Of a stretch of DNA of 64,000 nucleotides, positions 1-6,033 are shown piece after piece. The notes beneath the pieces are model-generated. The model had not been told where the DNA came from. It did no database searches and saw only the letters and a list, made by a program, of their open reading frames with translations. The stretch comes from Pseudomonas baltica (GTDB lineage Bacteria > Pseudomonadota > Gammaproteobacteria > Pseudomonadales > Pseudomonadaceae). The translations under genes and the position numbers were made by a program. The stretch is from the NCBI RefSeq assembly GCF_031880315.1, contig NZ_CP134771.1, positions 5,204,501-5,268,500 of the forward strand, written 5' to 3'. The first letter of the stretch is position 1. Every line of letters begins with the position of its first letter.

Positions 1-602
1 AGCGCGGTCGGCAGGGTTTCTTTGCTGCGGGCTTCTATCTGGTCCATCGCGCTACGGCTGGCGCTGGTCTCGCCGACGCTAGTTTCGGATTCGCTGGTGG
101 CCTTGACCGTGATGGTGCGCACCGCGGCGATGGCCTTGGCCACCGGAATAGCGGTCCCTTCGGCGTCGACAGGCGTCAGATACTGGTGCCAGTCCTCGAT
201 CCAGTCGCTGAGGTCTTTCTGGGACATGGCGCGCCCGCCGATCTCCTGTGCCGCCTTGTAGCCTGCGGAGGGCTTCAGCTTCAGCACTGCCCGATCATCT
301 GCGTGGCCAGGCGCTTTCTCGTCGCCTAGGTTGAACAGCAGGATGCAGGTCATCTGATCTTGGTCGATGAATCCCTTCGCCGTTTTTATAGAGCGGTCGG
401 CAACGTAGGCGCTGAAGTCAGCCAGCGAGTGCGTCGAGTAGATGCCACGGAAGCGACTGCGACCGGCCTGCCATTTCTCCAGCGCTACGACTTGGTATTC
501 GTTCGGCAGCACCACGATGGGGGTCTGCGCTTCTAGGGTTTTGCCGGCCGCCGCCAGGGCGGTATCGGTGATGAGCTGGATCGCTTCTTTGGTGAGGGAC
601 AT
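1..602 (-). CDS. DUF2303 (YfdQ-like) phage protein, 3' end outside window
   Basis: This leftward gene starts at the ATG at 602-600 and runs off the left edge, leaving 200 codons visible. The start is set by an AAGGAA ribosome site 7 bases upstream. The product starts MSLTKEAIQLITD, then has VVLPNEYQVVALEKWQAGR and a segment around FIDQDQMTCILLFNLGDE. I recognise this pattern from the DUF2303/YfdQ family, common in temperate phages of proteobacteria and of unknown function. It is the last visible gene of a leftward early cluster, 20 bp after the gene at 623-970. The family call is from memory of its motifs and fairly secure; the role is unknown. Confidence 0.8.
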   Translation of the reverse strand, partial: MSLTKEAIQLITDTALAAAGKTLEAQTPIVVLPNEYQVVALEKWQAGRSRFRGIYSTHSLADFSAYVADRSIKTAKGFIDQDQMTCILLFNLGDEKAPGHADDRAVLKLKPSAGYKAAQEIGGRAMSQKDLSDWIEDWHQYLTPVDAEGTAIPVAKAIAAVRTITVKATSESETSVGETSASRSAMDQIEARSKETLPTA

Positions 603-622
603 TCGTCGTTTCCTTGGCTAGA

Positions 623-970
623 TTAGTTGCGGGGTTTGATCGGGGCTTCGTCGCGGCTGAACAGCTGGTCGTGCTTTTCTTGGAAGAGGGTGATCCTGCC
701 GCCGGAGCCGACGCACATCGGGGTGTCGAGGCTAGTGTTTTCGCTCCGGGTGCCGCGCTTGGTGGGCACCTTGTAGTCGAGCTTGTGCTTGATCTTCACC
801 TGGTGGGATTCGCCGATCTGGCTGAAGTCCAGCGTAATGACCAGCTTGCCGGCCTTGCCGTGGTCAATAACCCCCGCAGCTACTTCAGAGAGGGCGTGGC
901 CGATCTGGCTGGCGAAGGCGCCGCCGTTGAGCTCTTCGAGGAATTCGGCTGTGTCGGTTGGGGTGGGCAT
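623..970 (-). CDS. conserved phage hypothetical protein, 115 aa
   Basis: A leftward gene of 115 residues with an AAGGA ribosome site 9 bases before its ATG. The product begins MPTPTDTAEFLEELNGGAF and has a lysine-rich beta-like middle (KLVITLDFSQIGESHQVKIK). Its end mentions peptide blocks such as ITLFQEKHDQLF. There is no transmembrane stretch or recognisable catalytic motif. It lies just upstream of the DUF2303 gene with a 20-bp gap, so the two are probably co-transcribed; the pairing of a protein of this kind with DUF2303 is common in prophages of Pseudomonas and enterobacteria. Function is unknown. Confidence 0.75.
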   Translation of the reverse strand: MPTPTDTAEFLEELNGGAFASQIGHALSEVAAGVIDHGKAGKLVITLDFSQIGESHQVKIKHKLDYKVPTKRGTRSENTSLDTPMCVGSGGRITLFQEKHDQLFSRDEAPIKPRN

Positions 971-1075
971 GGCGACGGTTCCTTGGGCATCAGCCCGCTT
1001 GGTGGTAGATGGAGTTGTTCTTTCCGACGGCGCTGGCGCACCTGGTTGTTGATGCGCCTCACTTCAGGCCGACAA

Positions 1076-1363
1076 TCATGATTCGAATCCCGAGCCTTCG
1101 ATCAGCGCTTTGGCGTCGGCGCGCGATTCCATTTCCTGAGCGAAATTGCTCGCCGCTTTCCAGGTGCTGCGGAAACCAGCCACCTTGCCGGTGGCCAGTT
1201 CCTTGATGTGGTAGGCGCCTTGGCCCTTGCCCACGATCTGATAGCGAATCTTTTGCACTGGTGAATGTCTCCCGATGCGGGTGAAGAGGTCGACGGTGTT
1301 GGTGTTCATTCGGGCGCGCATGGCCTCGAGGACCGTTACGCGCTGGTGCATAAGTGCGTGCAT
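1076..1363 (-). CDS. small phage hypothetical protein, about 95 aa
   Basis: A leftward gene in the early cluster. An upstream ATG at 1387 is in frame, but the ATG at 1363 is preferred because AGGGAG sits 6 bases before it. The product has a basic N-terminal half, then KIRYQIVGKGQGAYHIKEL and FRSTWKAASNFAQEM, which looks like a small single-domain protein of mixed alpha/beta structure. No known motif is recognised. It lies upstream of the 623-970 gene after a gap of about 100 bp and downstream of a hairpin terminator. Function is not known. Confidence 0.65.
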   Translation of the reverse strand: MHALMHQRVTVLEAMRARMNTNTVDLFTRIGRHSPVQKIRYQIVGKGQGAYHIKELATGKVAGFRSTWKAASNFAQEMESRADAKALIEGSGFES

Positions 1364-1434
1364 GCATTTCTCCCTGGCTGAAGGCATTGGTCAGAACCCT
1401 ATCCAGGGTGCTGGCGAATAACGGCAGGCGTAAA

Positions 1435-1458
1435 AAAGCCCGGTGTCGCCCGGGCTTT
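1435..1458 (-). terminator. intrinsic terminator
   Basis: A perfect 9-bp stem (AAAGCCCGG / CCGGGCTTT, arms 1435-1443 and 1450-1458) with a 6-base loop. On the leftward strand it is followed by a run of T, so it would end leftward transcripts arriving from the TerB side. On the plus strand it is followed by CCTTTT and may also work, weakly, in that direction. Confidence 0.7.
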
Positions 1459-1569
1459 CCTTTTCGTGACTACGTACCACCGTACGTCAAGTGTTTCTGA
1501 GCGGCGCCGCATTAGGCGGGGCCGGCTGGCTGTGGTTTACATGGTCGTGTCCTCTTAAGTCGACGGAGG

Positions 1570-1583
1570 CGCGCCTAGGCGCG
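1570..1583. repeat. 14-bp perfect palindrome
   Basis: CGCGCCTAGGCGCG is a perfect 14-bp palindrome in the gene-poor stretch 1459-1662, between the leftward cluster and a possible rightward small gene. It may be an operator, but no binding protein can be named. Apart from it and the terminator I see nothing else in this stretch. Confidence 0.4.
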
Positions 1584-1662
1584 TAGTGATTCGATTCTGT
1601 AACACTCGATTGGCTGTATGATCTAAAATAAGTGATGTTTTTGGCTGTTTTTTGGAGTTTCA

Positions 1663-1893
1663 ATGGCGTTCTGCATAGGTTGCATCGCATTGCAGGCAAG
1701 TGATCCGAAATACCATGGGTTTGCTGACGTGTATAGGATGGAGAGAGCTGGCCCCATGATCAGGACTGGTGACCGGGATTGCCTCCCTATGATCTGTACC
1801 ATCTGCAGTGCCAAATGGATCCGGTGGTCGCCGAATCAATACACCTTCACAGAACTATGGGAGCTAGATAAGCCTCGTCCTAAACCCTGTTAG
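1663..1893 (+). CDS. possible small cysteine-rich protein, 76 aa
   Basis: An open frame of 76 codons with a TTGGAG ribosome site 6 bases before the ATG. The product contains two cysteine pairs, CIGC near residue 4 and CTIC near residue 46, a spacing that could hold a zinc ion. No family is recognised. It runs against the direction of the surrounding leftward genes and its last 14 bp overlap the small membrane protein gene at 1880-2053. A weak promoter, TTCTGT followed 16 bp later by TATGAT, lies about 40 bp upstream. It may be a real moron-type gene, but the support is only the ribosome site and the cysteine pattern. Confidence 0.4.
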   Translation: MAFCIGCIALQASDPKYHGFADVYRMERAGPMIRTGDRDCLPMICTICSAKWIRWSPNQYTFTELWELDKPRPKPC

Positions 1894-2053
1894 CTATCGG
1901 GCATAGATCAACTGAGAAAATGAGAACAGCCCGGAATCCATCGGCGCACATGCTGATCACCCGCAACACCGCGTCGATGAGCGCCACACCGATGAGCAGG
2001 ATAAGAATCAGGAACGCCCGCAGGCGCTCCACCATTCCGCGGAACAAAGGCAT
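1880..2053 (-). CDS. small membrane protein coupled to TerB-like gene, 57 aa
   Basis: This 57-codon frame starts at an ATG that shares a base with the stop codon of the TerB-like gene (TAATG at 2055-2051), an arrangement typical of translational coupling. The product starts MPLFRGMVERLRAF and then has one strongly hydrophobic segment, LILILLIGVALIDAVL (about residues 15-30), followed by a short mixed tail. It is therefore probably a single-pass inner-membrane protein. No family is recognised. Pairing with a TerB-like protein suggests that the two act together at the membrane, but this is inference. Confidence 0.6.
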   Translation of the reverse strand: MPLFRGMVERLRAFLILILLIGVALIDAVLRVISMCADGFRAVLIFSVDLCPIANRV

Positions 2054-2490
2054 TACAGGTAATCTTTCAGGGACAGGCTCATGAGCTTGGCGGCCTTTTC
2101 CAGCACGGCCATTTCCTTGTCGTCGATGTCCCCGCTGGCTTCGGCGATGGTGAGCATCACGTTGATGACGATCTGGGCTTCTTCCGGCGAGTGCGCCAGG
2201 TCCTTGAGCTCCTTCTCGGCATTCATGCGCAGGATGCGATGTCCGCCGTCGTGGAAGTCCTTCTCGGCGCGGTCCATGGTGTTGGACAGCTCCGGCCCGA
2301 AGCCCTTCAGCTGCGGAGTGTTGGCGATCAGCTTCTCGGCCTTCCTCAGCTCGTCCTCGCTGATATCGCCGTCCGCTGCGGCTACGTAGAAGGCGCCGTA
2401 CACGATCGCCTGCATCAAGTCGCGGTTCTGGATGACGCCCATTGCTGCGCGCGCCTCGCGGCCTTTCTTGCCAAAAAGTTTGCCGAACAT
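2053..2490 (-). CDS. TerB-like tellurite-resistance/co-chaperone-type protein
   Basis: The 145-residue product begins MFGKLFGKKGREARAAMG and is almost all helical. It contains two acidic loops, VAAADGDISEDELRKAEKL (about residues 37-55) and AEASGDIDDKEM (about residues 118-129), the duplicated metal-binding-like pattern of the TerB family. TerB proteins are small acidic helical proteins linked to tellurite resistance, phage inhibition and envelope stress, and are frequent prophage cargo. The start is supported by GAGGT 6 bases upstream. It is directly followed by the coupled small membrane protein gene. A 43-bp repeat element begins 20 bp upstream of its start codon. Confidence 0.8.
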   Translation of the reverse strand: MFGKLFGKKGREARAAMGVIQNRDLMQAIVYGAFYVAAADGDISEDELRKAEKLIANTPQLKGFGPELSNTMDRAEKDFHDGGHRILRMNAEKELKDLAHSPEEAQIVINVMLTIAEASGDIDDKEMAVLEKAAKLMSLSLKDYL

Positions 2491-2510
2491 ATCGATACCT
2501 CAGGGTGGGT

Positions 2511-2553
2511 GATTTCCCATCTGGCCCTCGTTGGAAGGCCAGCCAGTGAAATC
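2511..2553 (-). repeat. 43-bp leader repeat, copy 1
   Basis: One of two copies of a 43-bp element; the other is at 3088-3130. The two match at all positions except base 9 and six central bases. Each contains nested inverted repeats, GATTTC...GAAATC on the outside and CTGGCC...GGCCAG inside, so each could fold into a hairpin. This copy ends 20 bp before the start codon of the TerB-like gene and lies in the same orientation as that gene. A second perfect hairpin (GCTGGCC-GGC-GGCCAGC, 2554-2570) adjoins it. Confidence 0.7.
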
Positions 2554-2650
2554 GCTGGCCGGCGGCCAGCTCACCACTGCCCAGGCGACGGGCCTTGCGC
2601 TAGGCTGATCGCTCTCACACAACACAGCCTGCAAAGGAGGGCGAAGCGCA

Positions 2651-2881
2651 ATGCGCACCTACAAGTTGAAACACGATCGGGACTTCGGAAAGCACCTTCC
2701 GAAAACATACGAATCGGATCGGGATATTGAGTCGGGGGATGTGATCGAATTAGAGAACGGGATGTGGCATGGCGTCATTGAGGCTCGTAGAACTGCTCAA
2801 GGTATGCTGCTAGTTCTCGCTGAATCTGCTCAGAGCGCTGTGCATGCAGAGCTTCTATTAAGGCAGCAATTATCTGAGTAA
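2651..2881 (+). CDS. small conserved phage protein, 76 aa
   Basis: A rightward gene with a strong AAAGGAGG ribosome site 10 bases before the ATG. The product is 76 residues, basic at the start (MRTYKLKHDRDFGKHL) and then ESGDVIELENGMWHGVIEARR, which looks like a small beta-barrel-type fold. The second half is helical and ends RQQLSE. No family name can be given. Its last 107 bp overlap the 3' end of the leftward gene at 2775-3071, so the two genes are convergent and overlapping. Confidence 0.6.
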   Translation: MRTYKLKHDRDFGKHLPKTYESDRDIESGDVIELENGMWHGVIEARRTAQGMLLVLAESAQSAVHAELLLRQQLSE

Positions 2882-3071
2882 CAACTACCGTGGCGTATTT
2901 GCTGCAACCCCTAGCGCCAAGCTCTGTGGATGGGTGCATCAAAGCCATCTTCGTTGCCAGCCCTGGTTCTCCCTGGCACGCCAGTGTCATTAGGGCCGCT
3001 TTAATTCTGCCTTCAAGGGTGGGAGCGGCAATGGTTGGTTTGCCGGGCGAATTGGGGTGAGGGTGAATCAT
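2775..3071 (-). CDS. phage hypothetical protein, 98 aa
   Basis: A leftward gene. The frame is open up to 3185, but the ATG at 3071 has GGAG 7 bases upstream and is preferred. The product has a proline-rich start (MIHPHPNSPGKPTI) and then a long helical part with ALMTLACQGEPGLATKMALMH and a C-terminal helix, SEQIQRELAAYLEQF. The function is unknown. The second copy of the 43-bp repeat starts 16 bp upstream of the start codon, as in the TerB-like gene, which suggests shared control. Confidence 0.6.
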   Translation of the reverse strand: MIHPHPNSPGKPTIAAPTLEGRIKAALMTLACQGEPGLATKMALMHPSTELGARGCSKYATVVVTQIIAALIEALHAQRSEQIQRELAAYLEQFYEPQ

Positions 3072-3087
3072 GGCGGCTCTCCGTTTT

Positions 3088-3130
3088 GATTTCCCGTCTG
3101 GCCCTGTCGCCAAGGCCAGCCAGTGAAATC
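3088..3130 (-). repeat. 43-bp leader repeat, copy 2
   Basis: Second copy of the element at 2511-2553, in the same orientation, again immediately upstream of a leftward gene (start codon 16 bp away). The flanks are conserved, while the six central bases (the loop region) differ completely. This fits a structure whose stem rather than loop is under selection. Confidence 0.7.
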
Positions 3131-3264
3131 CGTCTTGCTTAAAGAACTTGGTTCCAGTCGATCCCTCGCGGGGCTGGGAGGCCATTTCGCTGACCCCGTG
3201 CTAACTGGCGGCTTCACCAGTCGTGTCCCGATCCGCCGTGGCGTCTCGATGGAGATAAATATAG

Positions 3265-3303
3265 GTGAACACATAATTCCTGTCTATGGGTAAACACATA
3301 ATT
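3265..3303. promoter_or_regulatory. pair of 14-bp direct repeats, possible operator/promoter region
   Basis: GTGAACACATAATT at 3265-3278 and GTAAACACATAATT at 3290-3303 differ by one base and have a period of 25 bp. They lie in AT-rich DNA between the leftward gene at 2775-3071 and the DUF1654 gene. On the leftward strand a TATAAAAT box overlaps the distal copy. The layout suggests a promoter with tandem protein-binding sites for the leftward genes; no regulator can be named. Confidence 0.45.
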
Positions 3304-3333
3304 TTATAGGTAGCCCTATCTCCGCACGAAGAA

Positions 3334-3354
3334 AAACCCGCGCTTGGCGGGTTT
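3334..3354 (-). terminator. terminator after DUF1654 gene
   Basis: AAACCCGC and GCGGGTTT form an 8-bp stem with a 5-base loop. On the leftward strand it is followed by TTC and further T-rich sequence. It begins 3 bp after the stop codon of the DUF1654-like gene, so it ends that transcript. Confidence 0.75.
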
Positions 3355-3356
3355 GT

Positions 3357-3608
3357 TTAGGCTTCGCAGTACTCGCGCCAGCCAATTTTTACAGCCGCCT
3401 CATCGGTCTCATCTACTCGGATTCCATGCGTTCCAGAGATATCGTCTAGCACACGCCGCCATTCTTCTGGCCGCTCATCCGGTAGGCGAGACACGGTCAC
3501 CTCCTGGAGCCTTTGCACCTTAGGGTCGGCAATTATTTTTTGAAGTCTGCTGCCTATTTCGGCATAGCTTCCGGGATCTTTTTTAGTGAACGCTGGCTGG
3601 GCAAGCAT
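3357..3608 (-). CDS. DUF1654-like protein under LexA control, 83 aa
   Basis: The start at 3608 is chosen over an upstream ATG at 3641 because AAGGAG sits 7 bases before it. The product (MLAQPAFTKKDPG...) contains SYAEIGSRLQKIIADPKVQ and RPEEWRRVLDDISGTHGI followed by VKIGWREY. This matches my recollection of DUF1654, a small family nearly confined to Pseudomonas and its phages. A perfect LexA-type box lies at 3630-3645, about 22 bp upstream of the start, so the gene should be induced by DNA damage. It is monocistronic between its own box and a terminator. Function is unknown; a role in the SOS response or in prophage induction is inference. Confidence 0.75.
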   Translation of the reverse strand: MLAQPAFTKKDPGSYAEIGSRLQKIIADPKVQRLQEVTVSRLPDERPEEWRRVLDDISGTHGIRVDETDEAAVKIGWREYCEA

Positions 3609-3629
3609 GAACAAACTCCTTTTTCGATG

Positions 3630-3645
3630 CTGTATATGCATACAG
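3630..3645 (-). promoter_or_regulatory. LexA (SOS) box
   Basis: CTGTATATGCATACAG has the CTGT-N8-ACAG form of the gamma-proteobacterial LexA site with an AT-rich alternating centre. It sits directly upstream of the DUF1654-like gene. Confidence 0.85.
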
Positions 3646-3689
3646 TATTTATGAAATAGGAATTACGCAAGCGGATTTCCAGAAGGCAC

Positions 3690-3712
3690 AAAAAAGCCCG
3701 CAAGCAGCGGGC
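3690..3712 (-). terminator. terminator after repressor gene
   Basis: GCCCGC (3696-3701) and GCGGGC (3707-3712) pair around a 5-base loop. On the leftward strand this is followed by six T. It begins 18 bp after the stop codon of the CI-like repressor. Confidence 0.8.
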
Positions 3713-3730
3713 CTTGAGGTCTCGAAGTGC

Positions 3731-4387
3731 CTACAGCACGCCGGACATTCGAACTGCAACACCTATGATGCGGCAGTCTGGGCCGCATTCGACCATCTTG
3801 TAGTCCGGGTTGAGAGGCTTCAAATATCGCGTCCCGCCATCGTCAACGAGCTTCTTGAAGGTCGCCTCGTTGCTCGCTGGCAGCTTGGCGATGACCAGCT
3901 TTCCTGGTTTCACGTCGGCTTCAGTATCAATCAGTATCATCATCCCTTCTGGGACGCTGACCCCAGCGGGTGCAGTCATTGAGTCGCCTTTGACCTCAAG
4001 CCAAAACGCTGCTCCCTTCGCGTCATAATCTGACATCTCATAACGGTCTGAAAAACCGTCAGGATATGGCTGAACGGCTTCCTCCCAAGAGCCCGCAGAG
4101 ACCCAGCTAATGACTGGATACCGGTAAGCCATATTAGGCTGAACCGTATCCCGCACGTTGCTGGGCTCAGCTTGAGCTGCGGCGACCATTGGCCCGGATT
4201 CGCTTTCTAGCCAGATCGCTGAAACTCCACACGCCTTGGCAATAGATGCGTTGTACGAAGAACGCTGGGATCGCCCTCTCTCCAGGTCGGATATTGACGC
4301 CTGGTCGATGCCCACAGCTTTCGCAAGCTGAGCCTGTGTGAGTTTCGCGTGGGCGCGCGCGGCTTTGACTCGTTCTTTATATTCCAT
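3731..4387 (-). CDS. CI-like prophage repressor, self-cleaving (XRE + S24)
   Basis: This is the lysogeny repressor, 218 residues. Residues 4-60 form an XRE helix-turn-helix ([21 protein letters not shown]). The C-terminal half is an S24/LexA-type peptidase domain: the nucleophile Ser136 is in VKGDSM, and the general base is Lys178 or 179 in ATFKKL. The probable autocleavage bond is Ala98-Gly99 in WVSAG. The text ATFKKL...YLKPLNPDY closely resembles lambda CI. RecA-stimulated cleavage would induce the phage. The start at MEYKERVK is chosen because it begins the helix-turn-helix; there is no clear ribosome site, so it may be leaderless or weakly translated. It is divergent from cro across a symmetric operator. 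Confidence 0.92.
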   Translation of the reverse strand: MEYKERVKAARAHAKLTQAQLAKAVGIDQASISDLERGRSQRSSYNASIAKACGVSAIWLESESGPMVAAAQAEPSNVRDTVQPNMAYRYPVISWVSAGSWEEAVQPYPDGFSDRYEMSDYDAKGAAFWLEVKGDSMTAPAGVSVPEGMMILIDTEADVKPGKLVIAKLPASNEATFKKLVDDGGTRYLKPLNPDYKMVECGPDCRIIGVAVRMSGVL

Positions 4388-4402
4388 CGAAAGATTATTA
4401 CT

Positions 4403-4460
4403 GGTGCACCCATATCGTTGCAAAGAGGTATACCTATGATCTACGATATGGGTATTCACA
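4403..4460. promoter_or_regulatory. cI-cro operator region
   Basis: The 87-bp gap between cI and cro holds nested symmetry. AGGTATACCT is centred on 4430.5, and CCCATATCG (4409-4417) and CGATATGGG (4444-4452) are inverted around exactly the same centre. GGTGCACC (4403-4410) is a further short palindrome. This layout is expected for multiple repressor sites controlling the divergent promoters. Confidence 0.7.
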
Positions 4461-4474
4461 TATGGAGGGGCAGC

Positions 4475-4690
4475 ATGAACAGCATTTTCAAGGACCTGGT
4501 TGCCTTCTTCGGTACGCAGGAAGCCACCGCTGAAAAGCTCAAGGTCGACCAAAGCACCGTTTCCGGCTGGGTTCGTGGCAAGCACGGCATGTCTCCTGTT
4601 GTCGCCAAGCGAGCAGAGGCCCTAACCGCTGGAGCCTTTAAAAAGGAAATCCTTTGCCCGACTTTTCCATGGGCCGAGATGGCCGCCTGA
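4475..4690 (+). CDS. Cro-like / YdaS-type HTH protein
   Basis: A 71-residue protein, first gene of the rightward early transcript, divergent from the repressor. GGAGGGG lies 4 bases before the ATG. The sequence ALAFFGTQ-like start ([21 protein letters not shown]) and [13 protein letters not shown] is a helix-turn-helix of the YdaS/Cro class, with the recognition helix around residues 26-36. It would bind the same operators as CI and favour lytic growth. The position opposite the repressor is the strongest evidence for a Cro role. Confidence 0.85.
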   Translation: MNSIFKDLVAFFGTQEATAEKLKVDQSTVSGWVRGKHGMSPVVAKRAEALTAGAFKKEILCPTFPWAEMAA

Positions 4691-4775
4691 AGCAACGTCC
4701 TTGTCTGTTGATCCATTGACGCCATGTTCCCAAAGGCGGCGATTCGCCACCACGTAAAAATCAGAGGTTCGTTAC

Positions 4776-5201
4776 ATGCTGAATCTGATGAGAGCAATAC
4801 ACGACGTGGTGGAGCGCCACGGATCCGCCAATGTTGCCGAGGGCGCCGACTTCGCCTCGCGCACGCTGCTGCTGCAAAAGGCAAATCCCGACTACGACAG
4901 CCACCGCATGAACGTGCAGGAGCTGCATCGAATCATGAAGTTTACCGAGGATTTTCGGCCGCTTGAGGTATGGGCGGAGGCGTTTGGGTTTGACCTGGTG
5001 AAGAAAGATCAGCCAGCCCCGATTGATGTTCATCAAGCGCTCTCGCACGTCGCCTTGGAAATCGCCGAGGTCACCATCGAAACCCACAACGCCATGGCTG
5101 ACGGCAGGGTTGATCAGGTCGAGCGCGCGCGCATCCTGCGCGAAATATCGCATGCCGAGGCTGCACTGGATCAGCTGAAAGCATCTGTGAAGGTCGCCTG
5201 A
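4776..5201 (+). CDS. CII-like phage regulatory protein
   Basis: A 141-residue protein after cro, with AGAGG before the ATG. The pattern is RHGSANVAEGADFASRTLLLQKANPDYDSHRMNV, then QELHRIMKFTEDFRPLEVWAEAFG. I recognise it from the phage regulatory CII (CP76-type) family found in many temperate phages of Pseudomonas and Enterobacteria. The C-terminal half is a predicted helical bundle (VALEIAEVTIETHNAM...). It probably activates lysogenic promoters. A weak hairpin terminator follows. Confidence 0.8.
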   Translation: MLNLMRAIHDVVERHGSANVAEGADFASRTLLLQKANPDYDSHRMNVQELHRIMKFTEDFRPLEVWAEAFGFDLVKKDQPAPIDVHQALSHVALEIAEVTIETHNAMADGRVDQVERARILREISHAEAALDQLKASVKVA

Positions 5202-5227
5202 TTCACCAAATCGCGGGCACAAAAAAA

Positions 5228-5243
5228 CCGCCTGGCAGGGCGG
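5228..5243 (+). terminator. weak hairpin after CII-like gene
   Basis: CCGCC and GGCGG form a short stem with a 6-base loop, followed by CTCTTTCT. It may be a leaky terminator (tR1-like) between the CII-like gene and the replication genes. Confidence 0.45.
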
Positions 5244-5274
5244 CTCTTTCTAAAGCATCAAACTGAGGTCGATT

Positions 5275-6033
5275 ATGCATAACCAGATCGCTCCCCGCAA
5301 TACCCCGCCTGATTCGTCAGGTTTCGCAATCAATCAGAACATGACGCGTCATGTCATGTCGTCCCGCGAGATCGCTGAACTGCTCGGGTCTAGGCACGAC
5401 AAGGTCAAGCAGTCGATTGATCGGCTCATCGCGCGCGGCACAATCGTCCAACCCCCAGTGGGGGACGAACAAGAACCGGACAGCCTTGGGCGCTCTCGCT
5501 CGATCAAGGTCTACTGGATCGGCAAGCGCGACACCTATGTGATTGTCGCCCAGCTAAGCCCAGAGTTCACGGCGCGCTTGGTTGATCGCTGGCAGGAACT
5601 GGAAGCGCAGGTCGAGACTGCCGCATTCGCGATCCCGCAAACGAAAGCCGAAGCACTCCGTCTCGCTGCTGATCTTGAAGAGCAGAACGAACGTCTACAC
5701 CTGGTGATCCTCAAGCAGGCACCCAAGGTTGCTGCTATTGAGCGCCTCGCTGCGGCACATGGGGCGGTTTGCTTGACCGATGCCGCGAAGCTTCTGCAGG
5801 TGACCCCGCGCCGGTTCATTGCCTGGCTCATCGACCGTGACTGGATCTACCAGCGCGGCAAGAAAAAACGCCTTACGGCCGATCAGAAGAGGATCGATCA
5901 AGGATTCATGACGCATAAGTTCACCGAACTCAAACCAGACGAACTGACTGGTGAGCCCCGTGCGGTTGCCCAACCCCTTGTTACGCCAAAAGGCCTCACA
6001 CGCTTGGGCGAGATGCTGCAGGAGGCTTTGTAA
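5275..6033 (+). CDS. Rha/KilA-C antirepressor-type protein
   Basis: A 252-residue protein with two recognisable parts. Residues about 22-110 (MSSREIAELLGSRHDKVKQSIDRL ... YWIGKRDTYVIVAQLSPEFTARLVDRW) match the Rha-type N-terminal domain. Residues about 150-225 (AIERLAAAHGAVCLTDAAKLLQVTPRRFIAWLIDRDWIYQRG) match the KilA-C DNA-binding domain. Proteins of this build occur early in temperate phages as antirepressors or regulators. It overlaps the next gene by one base (TAATG), so the two are translationally linked. Confidence 0.85.
   Translation: MHNQIAPRNTPPDSSGFAINQNMTRHVMSSREIAELLGSRHDKVKQSIDRLIARGTIVQPPVGDEQEPDSLGRSRSIKVYWIGKRDTYVIVAQLSPEFTARLVDRWQELEAQVETAAFAIPQTKAEALRLAADLEEQNERLHLVILKQAPKVAAIERLAAAHGAVCLTDAAKLLQVTPRRFIAWLIDRDWIYQRGKKKRLTADQKRIDQGFMTHKFTELKPDELTGEPRAVAQPLVTPKGLTRLGEMLQEAL

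Noticed and set aside
614..1081. A 155-codon open frame on the plus strand
   Set aside because: It is the antisense shadow of the leftward gene at 623-970, which has a ribosome site and phage-like product; the shadow has neither.
1505..1560. GAGGACACGACCATGTAA on the minus strand, a ribosome site followed by ATG-TAA
   Set aside because: A start followed at once by a stop encodes nothing; the longer frame across it (1487-1699) lacks its own ribosome site and has an unlikely composition.
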